In this document: piece after piece, positions 1-8,845 of the stretch
How the letters are laid out: each line of letters begins with the position of its first letter
Numbering within the stretch: the stretch's first letter is position 1
Origin: Bacteroidetes bacterium SB0662_bin_6
Lineage (GTDB): Bacteria; Bacteroidota; Rhodothermia; Rhodothermales; VXPQ01
NCBI GenBank assembly: GCA_009839485.1
Contig: VXPQ01000035.1
Coordinates: 1 to 64,000 of the forward strand
Direction of reading: 5' to 3'
Length of the DNA: 64,000 nucleotides
The notes under the pieces: generated by a model
Told to the model about the DNA's origin: nothing
What the model saw: only the letters and a program-made list of their open reading frames with translations
Database searches by the model: none
Program-made: the position numbers and the translations under genes

Positions 1-171
1 CGACGGCAGGGACTCTCCTGTCTGTGCGTCAAGGACCTGTCCGCGTACGATGTGTATGGGCTGTTGGGCATGTACGACCCGGGCGCTGGACACACCCGCG
101 AGCATGGCAATAAAAATCAGTTTGCGGAGCATGGAGGAGTACGAACTAACGAACAGGTTGAAGGTAGCCAT
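1..171 (-). CDS. TonB-dependent receptor, N-terminal fragment (runs off the window)
   Basis: Only the first ~57 codons are present; the gene continues beyond base 1. The translation has a positively charged start (MLRKLIF...), a hydrophobic signal stretch and an Ala-Gln cleavage-like site, then HIVRGQVLDAQTGESLPS. That last stretch is the first strand of the CarboxypepD_reg-like domain found at the N-terminus of SusC/TonB receptors in Bacteroidota. Two in-frame ATGs are possible, at 171 and 132; the one at 132 places the signal peptide right at the N-terminus. It lies 13 bp after the stop of the multihaem lipoprotein on the same strand, so the two are probably co-transcribed. The substrate cannot be told. 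Confidence 0.6.
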   Translation of the reverse strand, partial: MATFNLFVSSYSSMLRKLIFIAMLAGVSSARVVHAQQPIHIVRGQVLDAQTGESLPS

Positions 172-184
172 CCCCTTATAAAAC

Positions 185-2464
185 CTACCGCCCCTGCCCC
201 ACAATCCATGCGCGCCGTTGCAGCAGATCGGGGTTGTCCGGGTATTGTACGAGCAGGCGGTCCGTGTATTCGAGCGCGGCGTCCCATGCTTCCTGTTGGG
301 CGTGGAAAATGCTCAGTGCATTCAGGTAGTCTGCGTGATCCGGAGCAAGGCGAAGCGCATTGGACAGAAGCCGCTCGGCTTGTTCGGCGTTGCCCAGTTG
401 CTGGTGCGCCAGCCCGGCGTTGTACTGCATGCGGGCGTTCGAAGCGTCCAGCGCCGCGGCCTGCCTGAGATGGGTTGCAGCCTCTTCGAGCCCGTCCGGC
501 GTTTCGGCGAGGAACAGGCCCAGCGTGTAATGCACTTCGGCTGCATCCGGCTGCATGCGCACCGCTGCGCGCAGGGAGGTTTCGGCTTCGGCTGCCAGCA
601 TTCCCGCTTCGGCGCCCCCCGCTCCCCGCATGCGGTTAAGCAGCATGGCCAGATTCAGGTGCGCCGGGACGAAGGTGGAGTCGATGCGGACGGCGGTCCG
701 GTAGGCTGCCGCGGCCGAGTCGGACCGGCCCAGGTGCTCGTGGAGAATAGCCAGATTCAGGTGCGAGGCGGCCTGATCGTTCAGGGCGCGCTGTCCGTCG
801 CGGTATTCCTCCAGGGCATTTCGCCAGGCGGCTGCCGTTTCGCTCTCATGGTCCCGGACGTATCGCTCCGGCGCAATCTGCGTGAGCACGCGGGCCGCTT
901 CCATCCGCACCAGCCCCACGGAATCGGTCAGCAGGGGCTCCAGTTCCGGGATGGCCGAGCGGTCGGTTTCGGCGCGATTTTGGTCTCCGAGGCGGCGCAC
1001 GGCGGCGGCCCGCACGAGCGGCGCTTTGTCGCCGAGCGCCTCGATGGCGATCTGCGAAGCACGGACGGTGGGATAGCGATCCAGCAGGGTCAGCGCGGTG
1101 GCGCGCACGATATCCGGGGCGCCAGGGTCCTCCATCAGACGGATCAGTTCCGGCTCGGCCTCGGGATTTCCCTCTCGTCCGCCGGCAAGGGCCGCGGCGA
1201 AAGAGAACGGGCGTTCCGGTCCATGCCAGTCCTCGATTTGTTCGGCAGCCCACTCCGCGGAACGGTCCGCATGGCACCCCTGGCACACATTAGGGGCGCC
1301 GGTCTGGACGGAGAGATCGGGCCGGGGAATCTTGAAACTGTGATCCCGGCGGGGGTCCACCACCATATAGGTCCGCTCAGGCATATGGCAATCGACGCAC
1401 TGCCCCCCTGCCGATTCCTGCGGATGCCGGAGGTGCTCGAACGTGTCGTAGACGGTCACTTCGTGGCATTGTCCGCAGAGCGCATTCCCCTCGAATTTCA
1501 GCCGGGTCGTATGCGGATCGTGGCAATCGGCGCACATCACGCCTTCCGCATACATGCGGCTTTGCAGGAAAGAGCCGTATACGTACACCTCGTCGCGTAT
1601 CTGTCCGTCGGCGAAGTACAGTTCCTCTTCGATCAACTCGGGCTCGTAGTGGTCCAGGAAGGCATTGCCGGCGATATGATCCGGGTAGATGATCCGGCGC
1701 CGGGAATGACACGGCGCGCAGGCTTCCACTTGCTGGTGCGGCGCCGAAAGAGTGGCCGTGAGGCCGGAGGAGGCAGGGGCGTACGTCCCGGATTGCACGT
1801 TTTCCACATGGGTTTCGCCGGGCCCGTGGCATGTCTCGCAGCTCACGTCGATTTCCGAAAAGGAGGTCTCGTAGGCGCCGGCAGTCAGGTTGAAATTGCG
1901 CTGCAGGTTGGTGGAGTGGCAATCCGCGCACATGTAATTCCAGTTCATCCCGTCGCCGGTCCAGTGGAGCCAGTCCGGAGGATCGATGCATTCGTCTTCT
2001 GCGAGGGAGAACCACCGTTCGCCCTGCGTATCCCAGGCCACCGTGAACGCCTGCAGGCGCCCGTTTTCCAGCGGGATGAGATATTGCTGGAGCGGTTCGT
2101 AGCCGAAGGTATAGGCGACGGGCCAGCTTTGCATGGTTCCGTCGGCTCCCTGCGTATGGATGAAGAAGCCGTCTTCTTCCCGGAAAAAGCGCGTTTCGAC
2201 GCCGCAGTGACGAAACACGGTGTCGTTGAAATCCCCGAGCACGGTTTCCGGGATGGCTTCTTCCATGGCCCGGTCATGATCCGATCCTTCCCATGCGAGC
2301 GCGGCTTCCACATGACATCCGGCACAGACTTCGCGGCCCACATACCCCGGGGTGGAAGCGGCAGGGGATGCGCGGTCCGGGCCGCACCCGGCTCCGATAA
2401 AAGCGACCAGGCAGGTCAAGCCAATCAGGCCAATCCGGTTAAGGCCCGCAGAGCTCCGCTGCAT
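185..2464 (-). CDS. Octahaem c-type cytochrome lipoprotein with HEAT-like and TPR repeats
   Basis: This 759-residue protein begins MQRSS and has a hydrophobic signal with a lipobox-type Cys at residue 27, so it should be an exported lipoprotein. Eight CxxCH haem motifs follow (CAGCH at ~47, CADCH ~179, CETCH ~209, CAPCH ~249, then CADCH, CGQCH, CVDCH and CQGCH before ~410). Next come ~100 residues of HEAT-like helices and then TPR-like repeats to the end. By family analogy it is a periplasmic electron carrier or reductase joined to a protein-binding scaffold; the electron acceptor is unknown. In-frame ATGs exist up to 2662, but only the start at 2464 puts the signal peptide first. That ATG lies inside a family B repeat. 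A CcmF cytochrome-assembly gene is present at 51-54 kb. Confidence 0.85.
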   Translation of the reverse strand: MQRSSAGLNRIGLIGLTCLVAFIGAGCGPDRASPAASTPGYVGREVCAGCHVEAALAWEGSDHDRAMEEAIPETVLGDFNDTVFRHCGVETRFFREEDGFFIHTQGADGTMQSWPVAYTFGYEPLQQYLIPLENGRLQAFTVAWDTQGERWFSLAEDECIDPPDWLHWTGDGMNWNYMCADCHSTNLQRNFNLTAGAYETSFSEIDVSCETCHGPGETHVENVQSGTYAPASSGLTATLSAPHQQVEACAPCHSRRRIIYPDHIAGNAFLDHYEPELIEEELYFADGQIRDEVYVYGSFLQSRMYAEGVMCADCHDPHTTRLKFEGNALCGQCHEVTVYDTFEHLRHPQESAGGQCVDCHMPERTYMVVDPRRDHSFKIPRPDLSVQTGAPNVCQGCHADRSAEWAAEQIEDWHGPERPFSFAAALAGGREGNPEAEPELIRLMEDPGAPDIVRATALTLLDRYPTVRASQIAIEALGDKAPLVRAAAVRRLGDQNRAETDRSAIPELEPLLTDSVGLVRMEAARVLTQIAPERYVRDHESETAAAWRNALEEYRDGQRALNDQAASHLNLAILHEHLGRSDSAAAAYRTAVRIDSTFVPAHLNLAMLLNRMRGAGGAEAGMLAAEAETSLRAAVRMQPDAAEVHYTLGLFLAETPDGLEEAATHLRQAAALDASNARMQYNAGLAHQQLGNAEQAERLLSNALRLAPDHADYLNALSIFHAQQEAWDAALEYTDRLLVQYPDNPDLLQRRAWIVGQGR

Positions 2465-2482
2465 AGTGTTGACAGGCCCTGG
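2445..2482 (-). repeat. Family B repeat copy overlapping a start codon
   Basis: Read on the minus strand this is AGGGCCTGTCAACACTATG followed by CAGCGGAGCTCTGCGGG. It matches the left end and core of the B elements at 7260 and 37002. The ATG within the repeat is the best start codon for the octahaem lipoprotein, whose first residues (MQRSSAG) are therefore repeat-encoded. Confidence 0.65.
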
Positions 2483-2682
2483 TATAGTAAATCCGCCTGC
2501 CGCCGCGGGTTCGCTATCGGAAAACAGCCGCCGGATCGCGCCGTATCCGCTGAATCGGCCAGAGGACCGAAATTGGCCGGAGGACCGAACGAACATCCGC
2601 CGGATAAGGCGCGCGGAAACGAACCGCCGCATGAAAAACGAACGAGGATTTTCGGAGGACACAGGCGCTTTCGGAATGCGCG

Positions 2683-2733
2683 GTATACTTATAGTATACT
2701 ATACGGTATATCGAAGTATACTGTGGAGTATAC
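2683..2733. promoter_or_regulatory. Phased array of GTATAC palindromes
   Basis: GTATAC occurs at 2683, 2694, 2716 and 2728, and a one-mismatch copy GTATAT at 2705. The spacings are 11, 11, 11 and 12 bp, close to one DNA turn, so all copies face the same side of the helix. The array lies in the divergent space between the cytochrome lipoprotein (minus) and the sulfatase (plus), where an operator would sit. No regulator gene is adjacent. Confidence 0.5.
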
Positions 2734-2848
2734 CATTCGCCGGGGTTTCATGTCAGGCCGACCGCTATCGCGGACCCGCTCCATCGAACGGATCAAAAGA
2801 CGTTATGTTGTATCCCGATGTCGTATTCTGTACCGGTTCGCGAGCCGT

Positions 2849-2952
2849 GTCATTCCTCATTATGCGGGGCCGCCACACTACACCGCTTCGTCATTCCTTG
2901 CCAGGCGCACCTCTCTCAGCCTCTGAACTTCGCGGACTTAATCAGAGTATCC
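2849..2952 (-). repeat. Family A repeat, copy A1 (one end missing)
   Basis: It begins GTCATTCCTCATTATG and ends CGGACTTAATCAGAGTATCC, i.e. the left end of family A in reverse orientation; the other terminus is absent. It occupies the sulfatase upstream region, ending 41 bp before the sulfatase ATG. The 529-base gene-free space 2465-2993 holds this copy, the GTATAC array and otherwise nothing I recognise. Confidence 0.8.
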
Positions 2953-2993
2953 CTGTAACCATTCCTTCGGATTCCTCGACCTTCTGTAAAACC

Positions 2994-4451
2994 ATGCGTT
3001 TTTTCGTCCATACGTTCCTTGTTTTCGTTCTTGCGTTTGCCGGCGCGTTGTCTGTCCGGGCCCAGTCCGGCGACGCTCCCCGGAACGTCGTGTTTATCCT
3101 GAGCGACGACCACCGGTACGACTTCATGGGGTTCCATGAGCGGGCCCCCGATTTTCTCGAAACCCCGAACATGGACCGCATGGCCCGGGAAGGGCTGCAT
3201 CTGCGCAATGCGTTCGTGACCACGGCGTTGTGTTCGCCCAGCCGCGCCTCCATTCTTACCGGGCAGTATGCGCATAACCATGGCGTGGTGGACAACCAGC
3301 GGCTGGTGCCGGAGGGCACTACGTTTTTCCCGGAATTGCTCCAGGAATCGGGCTACGAGACCGCTTTCGTAGGGAAATGGCACATGGGTTCTTCCACCGA
3401 TGCGCCCCGCCCCGGCTTCGATTACTGGGTGAGTTTCCGGGGGCAGGGCGTCTACATGAATCCCGAACTGAACGTCAACGGGTCGCGCAGCCCGCATCTC
3501 GGTCACACATCGGACCTGCTTACGGATTACGCGCTGCGGTGGCTGGACAGCCGGGATGCGGATCGTCCGTTCTTTCTGTATCTCTCGCACAAGGCCGTGC
3601 ATGCCGAGTTCATTCCTCCGGAGCGGCACGCGGGCCGGTATGCGGACACGCCGCTGGAGTATCCCGTCACCATGGCGAACACGGAGCAGAATTATCTCTC
3701 CAAACCCCGGTGGGTCAAGGAGCAGCGTTATAGCTGGCACGGCGTCGATCACATGTACCACGGCGATCTTGTGTACGACCAGTTCTACCGGCGCTATGCG
3801 GAAACCTTGCTGAGCATTGACGACAGTATCGGGCGCGTCCTGGATTACCTCGAAGAGCATGGCCTTGCGGACGAGACGCTGGTCGTGTACATGGGGGATA
3901 ACGGGTTCCTGTTCGGCGAGCATGGACTGATCGACAAGCGGAATGCCTATGAGGAGTCCATGCGCGTACCGATGCTCGCGTATGCGCCGGGACATATTGC
4001 GCCGGGCGGCGTGCTCGACCAGATGATCCTGAACATAGATGTCGCTCCGACTTTCCTGACGCTGGCCGGCGTGGAGACGCCCGCGAGGATGGATGGACGT
4101 TCGTTTCTGCCGCTCCTTTCCGGCGGATCCATTCCTGACTGGCGGACCGAATTCGTGTACGAATACTTCTGGGAATTTCCCTTTCCCCATACTCCCACGG
4201 TGTATGCGCTCCGGGGCGACCGGTACAAATACATGTTTTACCACGGGGTTTGGGACCTGAATGAATTGTATGATCTCGAACTCGACCCGTTCGAGCAGCA
4301 TAACCTCATAAACAGCCCGGATCACCAGGAACGGATCCTCGAAATGCAAGCCCGGCTTTTCGGAATACTGGAAGCCGACGACGCGGTGGATGTGCAATTC
4401 CGCCGTCCGGGACGGTTCCAGGCTGACGAGCGTCTTCTGGATGCGGAATAG
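2994..4451 (+). CDS. Secreted sulfatase (alkaline-phosphatase superfamily)
   Basis: The 485-residue protein has a clear signal peptide (residues 1-24, ending VRAQ), then the metal-binding ILSDDH motif at ~35-40. The sulfatase signature CSPSRASILTG starts at Cys80, the residue that becomes formylglycine in this family. C-terminal sulfatase features follow (GDNGFLFGEHG, then a basic YKYMFYHGVW segment). It should hydrolyse a sulfate ester, probably on a polysaccharide, in the periplasm or outside. The upstream frame is open to 2352, but the signal peptide fixes the start at 2994. No anaerobic or aerobic formylglycine-generating enzyme is seen nearby, and no polysaccharide-utilisation partners. 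Confidence 0.9.
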   Translation: MRFFVHTFLVFVLAFAGALSVRAQSGDAPRNVVFILSDDHRYDFMGFHERAPDFLETPNMDRMAREGLHLRNAFVTTALCSPSRASILTGQYAHNHGVVDNQRLVPEGTTFFPELLQESGYETAFVGKWHMGSSTDAPRPGFDYWVSFRGQGVYMNPELNVNGSRSPHLGHTSDLLTDYALRWLDSRDADRPFFLYLSHKAVHAEFIPPERHAGRYADTPLEYPVTMANTEQNYLSKPRWVKEQRYSWHGVDHMYHGDLVYDQFYRRYAETLLSIDDSIGRVLDYLEEHGLADETLVVYMGDNGFLFGEHGLIDKRNAYEESMRVPMLAYAPGHIAPGGVLDQMILNIDVAPTFLTLAGVETPARMDGRSFLPLLSGGSIPDWRTEFVYEYFWEFPFPHTPTVYALRGDRYKYMFYHGVWDLNELYDLELDPFEQHNLINSPDHQERILEMQARLFGILEADDAVDVQFRRPGRFQADERLLDAE

Positions 4452-4531
4452 CAGACTGCGTTGTATAAGGGTGGAATGCCGCTGGTTATATTGTAAGGAG
4501 CAAGGAATCTCCTGAACCAATTCCCGTCGCC

Positions 4532-6631
4532 ATGTCGATAAGCCTTCTGGAGCAGGGGGTACAGCACGTGCAGGGGATCACGGGTCGCCGCGTGGATGTG
4601 CTTGCGGATGCAGGGGTGCGGACGGTCCGCGACCTGCTGCACTACTATCCGCGGCGCTACCTTGATCGGTCTTCCATCGTTCCGATTCGGGCGTTGCGCG
4701 GCGACATGCCTTCGATTACGGTGGTGGGCGAGGTTATTCTTGCAGGCACGGCGAGGGGACGAACCGGGCAGCGGTTCGAACTGGTCGTACGGGACGAGGG
4801 CGGTCAGGTCATGAAATGCGTCTGGTTCAAGGGCGTCAAGTGGATACAGGGGCGTTTCTCCAAAGGCGACCGGGTTGCGTTTCATGGGAAGCCCCAGCGC
4901 TATGGGGACATGTTTTCGATGGCGCACCCGGACTTCGACAAACTGGACGCGGAAAGTCAGGCGCTCGATACCGGACGCATCATTGCGTTGTATCCCGGCG
5001 GCGCGGCGCTGACCAAGGTAGGACTGACCAGTCGTACCTTCCGGCGGATCATCCATGATTTCCTTACGCAGTACGGGGCGGAGCTTCCGGAATCGCTGCC
5101 CTCCGATATTTGTGAGGCCGCGCAGTTGATGGGCGGCCCCGCTGCGCTGCGCGCAATCCATTTTCCGGAAGACAGGGACGAACTCGAAGCGGCGCAGCGC
5201 CGGCTGAAGTTCGAGGAACTCTTTTTCATTCAGATCATGCTGGCGCAGTTGCGCCGTCGCCGGATCGTGCACGCGGGCCCCCGGTTCGATGCGCCGGGAG
5301 CGCATATGAGGCAGTTTCTTCAGGAGGGACTGCCCTTCGAATTGACCGGAGCGCAGCGGTCCGCGTTGAAGGACATTGCCCGGGACATGCGGAGCGGCAA
5401 GCAGATGCGCCGCCTTCTGCAAGGCGATGTGGGGAGCGGCAAGACCGTGGTCGCCGTTGCGGCGATGCTTCATGCGCTGGATAGCGGCTACCAGAGCGCG
5501 TTCATGGCGCCTACGGAAATTCTGGCGGAGCAGCATTACGCCAATTTGCGCAAGTATCTCGACCCGCTGGACGTGCGGATACGGCTCCTTGTCGGGGGCT
5601 TGCCCAAGGCGGAACGCGAACAGATTCTGGCGGATATTGCGGAAGGGCGGGCGAGCATTGCGGTCGGTACCCATGCGCTCATCCAGGAAGATGTGGCGTT
5701 CCGGCGGCTGGGTCTGGCGATTGTCGACGAACAACACCGGTTCGGGGTGATGCAGCGCGCCCGCATGTTTGAAATGGGGACGCGCCCGCACATGCTGCTC
5801 ATGACCGCTACGCCGATTCCGCGCTCGCTCGCGATGACGCTCTACGGCGATCTGGATGTATCGATCATGAAGGAAATGCCGGCGGGAAGACGCCCCGTGC
5901 GCACGGCGCTTCGCTACGACAAAAGCCGGGAGCAGGTGTATGCCTTCGTGCGGGACGAGATCGAAAAGGGACGGCAATGCTACATCGTATATCCGTTGGT
6001 GGAAGAGTCCGAAAAAATGGACCTCAAGGACGCCGAATCCGGGCATGCGGAGCTGAAGAAGATATTTGCTCCGCACAAGGTGGGATTGATTCACGGACGG
6101 ATGTCCCGGGGCGAGAAAGAGGATACCATGACCCTCTTTCACCGGGCCGATTTCAAGGTGCTGGTTGCTACGACGGTGATCGAGGTGGGGGTGGACGTGT
6201 CGAACGCCACCATCATGATCGTCGAACATGCCGAACGGTTCGGGCTGAGCCAGTTGCACCAGCTACGAGGCCGGGTCGGCCGGGGCGGGGAGCAGAGTTA
6301 CTGCATTCTCATGGCGGATTACAAGTGTACGCACGAAGCCCGCGAGCGCTTGCAGGTGATGGTGGATACGAACGATGGCTTCCGGATCAGCGAAGCCGAT
6401 CTGAAGATTCGCGGCGCCGGCGATTTTTTCGGCACCAGGCAGAGCGGCTTGCCGGAGTTGAAAATTGCCGAGTTGCCGGGCGATGTCGAGCTCCTCACGC
6501 AGGCTCGCGACATGGCTTTTGAACTGGTTACCCGCGATCCGGACCTGACGGAATCCGGGCACGCGGCGGTGCGGGAACACCTTTACGCCGTGTATGGGGA
6601 CCGGGGGATGGGGCTTTCCCGTGTCGGTTGA
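4532..6631 (+). CDS. recG: ATP-dependent DNA helicase RecG
   Basis: The 699-residue protein has the expected RecG order. An N-terminal wedge/OB domain (LHYYPRRYLDRS near 35-47) is followed by a superfamily 2 helicase core with Walker A GDVGSGKT at ~298-305, the DEQHRFG motif II near 395, MTATPIPRSL, and the C-terminal GRVGRG arginine-finger motif. RecG reverses stalled replication forks and branch-migrates Holliday junctions in the cytoplasm. Length matches the family. The start at 4532 follows 80 bp of spacer after the sulfatase gene. Confidence 0.96.
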   Translation: MSISLLEQGVQHVQGITGRRVDVLADAGVRTVRDLLHYYPRRYLDRSSIVPIRALRGDMPSITVVGEVILAGTARGRTGQRFELVVRDEGGQVMKCVWFKGVKWIQGRFSKGDRVAFHGKPQRYGDMFSMAHPDFDKLDAESQALDTGRIIALYPGGAALTKVGLTSRTFRRIIHDFLTQYGAELPESLPSDICEAAQLMGGPAALRAIHFPEDRDELEAAQRRLKFEELFFIQIMLAQLRRRRIVHAGPRFDAPGAHMRQFLQEGLPFELTGAQRSALKDIARDMRSGKQMRRLLQGDVGSGKTVVAVAAMLHALDSGYQSAFMAPTEILAEQHYANLRKYLDPLDVRIRLLVGGLPKAEREQILADIAEGRASIAVGTHALIQEDVAFRRLGLAIVDEQHRFGVMQRARMFEMGTRPHMLLMTATPIPRSLAMTLYGDLDVSIMKEMPAGRRPVRTALRYDKSREQVYAFVRDEIEKGRQCYIVYPLVEESEKMDLKDAESGHAELKKIFAPHKVGLIHGRMSRGEKEDTMTLFHRADFKVLVATTVIEVGVDVSNATIMIVEHAERFGLSQLHQLRGRVGRGGEQSYCILMADYKCTHEARERLQVMVDTNDGFRISEADLKIRGAGDFFGTRQSGLPELKIAELPGDVELLTQARDMAFELVTRDPDLTESGHAAVREHLYAVYGDRGMGLSRVG

Positions 6632-6648
6632 ACGCGGGGGCGGTTCGG

Positions 6649-7242
6649 CTACGGGGCGCGCCTGATATTGCCCGGAAGCGGGGGTGCGGCGCTTGCTTTT
6701 TTGGCGGCGGCCGGCCGGGATATCTCTCGCGGTTTTCTCCACAGCGGGACGGACGAACAGGGCTCGCCGTACATCAATTTGGCGGCCACCTGCTGCAATT
6801 TTGTCGTGGCCAGCAGGTAGGCGGCGGGCGGCACGACGCCGCTGCCGCATCCCTTGACGACCACGGGCTTTCCTTCGTAGGAGGACCAGTCTGTGGATTC
6901 GAGCGCCCGCGCGAAATGATCCCGGATCAGGTCATGCGCCCGTCCCAGAGCTACGGACCGGGCGACGGATTCCAGTTTTGATGCCGCGAGCATCCATGCC
7001 CAGGTGGGAATGATCGCATCCACTGAGCAGAAGACCGCCACGTGATGGTCTGTGTACTGCGCCCAGTCATGCGTTTTCATGGCGGTCCGGAAGTCCTTCT
7101 CACGCAGGATCATCTCCTGAAACAGGAAAGGGGCGATATCGAATTCCGTGACAGGCCGGTTATCCCACAGGTCTTCCAGATTGAACACGACCAGGTCGCT
7201 CTGGGCCACACGATTGGTGATTTCCCCCTGAATCGGTTCCAT
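6649..7242 (-). CDS. DUF2480-like conserved protein
   Basis: This 197-residue protein opens MEPIQGEITNRVAQSDL and continues with VFNLEDLWDNRPVTEFDIAPFLF, a pattern I associate with the DUF2480 family of Bacteroidota. No enzyme motif, signal peptide or membrane segment is visible. The last ~35 residues are rich in Pro, Ala, Lys and Arg and look disordered. It converges with recG with 17 bp between stops. Its function is unknown. Confidence 0.75.
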   Translation of the reverse strand: MEPIQGEITNRVAQSDLVVFNLEDLWDNRPVTEFDIAPFLFQEMILREKDFRTAMKTHDWAQYTDHHVAVFCSVDAIIPTWAWMLAASKLESVARSVALGRAHDLIRDHFARALESTDWSSYEGKPVVVKGCGSGVVPPAAYLLATTKLQQVAAKLMYGEPCSSVPLWRKPREISRPAAAKKASAAPPLPGNIRRAP

Positions 7243-7258
7243 GTCGAATAAGGATGGG

Positions 7259-7308
7259 TTAGGGCCTGTTAAAACTATGCAGCGGCGCTCTGCGGGGTCT
7301 ATTTTCCC
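7259..7308 (+). repeat. Family B repeat copy
   Basis: TAGGGCCTGTTAAAACTATG followed by CAGCGGCGCTCTGCGGGGTC. The left terminal repeat and GC-rich core are intact and the right end is degenerate. It lies between the stop of the cysteine desulfurase gene and the start of the DUF2480-like gene, both on the minus strand. Confidence 0.7.
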
Positions 7309-7314
7309 GCCAGG

Positions 7315-8475
7315 TCAGGCGGAAGCCAATGCCGTTTGCTTGGCGTTCCGGACGCACTGCCCGATCTGATCGGCGGTGCGTTCCACTTCGTCTTCGGTAG
7401 TGAATCGTCCGAGGCTGAGACGCAGCGTGGACAGGGCTTGTTCGCTCGACAGGCCCATGGCCCGGAGCACATGGCTCGGTTCGCCGCTGCCGCTGGAACA
7501 GGCGCTCCCGGCGGAAAAGGCGAGGTTGCGGCATGCCGTAATCATATGAGCGCCCCCGATGCCTTCGAATCGGATGCTGGACGTTTGCGGGAGGCGAGGG
7601 ACCTGTGGCGGCACATTCAACCGCGCGCCGGAAAGCTGGAGCAGGCGACTTTCCAGGCGGTTCTGCAGATGCTCCATACGCTCCCTGAAGTCTTCCATTT
7701 CCCGGCAGGCGATTTCGGCGGCTTCCCCCATGCCCACGATGCCCGGCACATTCAGCGTTCCCGAACGGCGGCCGTTTTCGTGACCGCCCCCGTCCAGAAG
7801 CGGTGCGATGCGCACCCGGGGATCGCGCCGGCGCACATACAAGGCGCCGACTCCCTTCGGGCCATAGAACTTGTGCGCCGAGCAGACAAGCAGGTCCGCC
7901 ACTCCGGCCTGGACAGGTACTTTCCCCACGGCCTGGGTGGCGTCCGTCATAAAGAGCACGCCCCGGGAGCGGGCTATTTCCGATACGCGTTCTACGGGCT
8001 GGATCGTGCCCGCCTCGTTGTTCGCCCACATCACGGAAACGAGAATCGTGTCGTCGCGGAGGGCGCTCTCCAATGCATCGAGATCGAGTAGCCCGTGCGC
8101 ATCCACGGGCAGGTAGGTGACCTCGTACCCTTTTCGTTCAAGCGCCCGGTGCGTATTGAGCACTGCCCGGTGTTCGGTCTGTACCGTAACGAGGTGGCGT
8201 CCTCTGGACGCGTACATCTCCGCTACCCCCTTGATGGCCGCATTGGCCCCCTCCGTAGCCCCGGAGGTGAACACGATCTCCCCCGGTTCCGCCGCAACGG
8301 CGGCGGCCACCTGCTCCCGGGCTTGTTCGCAGGCCTCCTCCGCGGCCCAGCCCATGGGATGTCCTTTGCTGGAGGGGTTGCCGTATTGCCCGCAAAACCA
8401 GGGCAGCATGGCCTGCAGGACGCGTTCGTCCACCGGCGTGGACGCATTGTAATCAAGGTAGACGATACCCTTCAT
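7315..8475 (-). CDS. Cysteine desulfurase (NifS/IscS class)
   Basis: The 386-residue PLP enzyme starts MKGIVYLDYNASTPVD. It carries the PLP-lysine motif CSAHKFYGPKG near residue 197 and the short catalytic-Cys loop SAGSACSSGSGEPSHVL near 323. It should take sulfur from cysteine as a persulfide for Fe-S clusters or thiolated tRNA. The loop length is of the NifS/IscS type, not SufS. No iscU, thiI or mnmA lies next to it, so the exact pathway is open. The frame stays open upstream to 8613, but the family N-terminus fits 8475. Confidence 0.92.
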   Translation of the reverse strand: MKGIVYLDYNASTPVDERVLQAMLPWFCGQYGNPSSKGHPMGWAAEEACEQAREQVAAAVAAEPGEIVFTSGATEGANAAIKGVAEMYASRGRHLVTVQTEHRAVLNTHRALERKGYEVTYLPVDAHGLLDLDALESALRDDTILVSVMWANNEAGTIQPVERVSEIARSRGVLFMTDATQAVGKVPVQAGVADLLVCSAHKFYGPKGVGALYVRRRDPRVRIAPLLDGGGHENGRRSGTLNVPGIVGMGEAAEIACREMEDFRERMEHLQNRLESRLLQLSGARLNVPPQVPRLPQTSSIRFEGIGGAHMITACRNLAFSAGSACSSGSGEPSHVLRAMGLSSEQALSTLRLSLGRFTTEDEVERTADQIGQCVRNAKQTALASA

Positions 8476-8590
8476 GACCGTGATGGGCGGGTCGCCGGCC
8501 GCAGACGGGCGATTACCGCACAGAGGATGGATGTGGGGGATCGAACAGGAACAATATACTATAACGCACGCAACGGGGGATATATCCCTT

Positions 8591-8782
8591 GCAGCCCCCG
8601 AAGGGTGCGTCATGTCCGCGATGCCCCGAATCCGAAGCGTTTCCCGCTAAGGATAGTCTGATTAAGTCCGCGAAGTTCAGAGGCTGAGAGAGGGGCGCTG
8701 GCAAGGAATGACGATGCAATTATGATATCCTGTCCGCGCGAACGTGACGTGCTGAGCGCAGTGGTTTTGATCAGAGTGTCTT
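8591..8782 (+). repeat. Family A repeat, copy A2 (composite)
   Basis: An outer fragment (GAAGGGTGCGTCATGTCCGC ... CCGCTAA) is interrupted at 8650 by an inserted left-end module (GGATAGTCTGATTAAGTCCG ... CAAGGAATGA). The outer sequence then resumes (CGATGCAATTATGATATCCTG ...) and ends GTTTTGATCAGAGTGTC. Comparison with copy A6 shows the interruption. With its flanks it fills the 370-base space between the cysteine desulfurase and the AAA ATPase. Confidence 0.7.
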
Positions 8783-8845
8783 ATACTGTATCTGCCGGAT
8801 CGCATGCAGGATGCGACGGTGTGAAACCGGAAGCACAGGGATGCC

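Noticed and set aside
218-2926. 902-codon open frame on the plus strand, antisense to the cytochrome lipoprotein
   Set aside because: It is a GC-rich shadow. The opposite strand has eight haem motifs, a lipobox and repeats; this frame has no domain.
4322-6259. 645-codon open frame opposite recG
   Set aside because: Antisense to a fully supported RecG with all helicase motifs; no signal or domain in the shadow.
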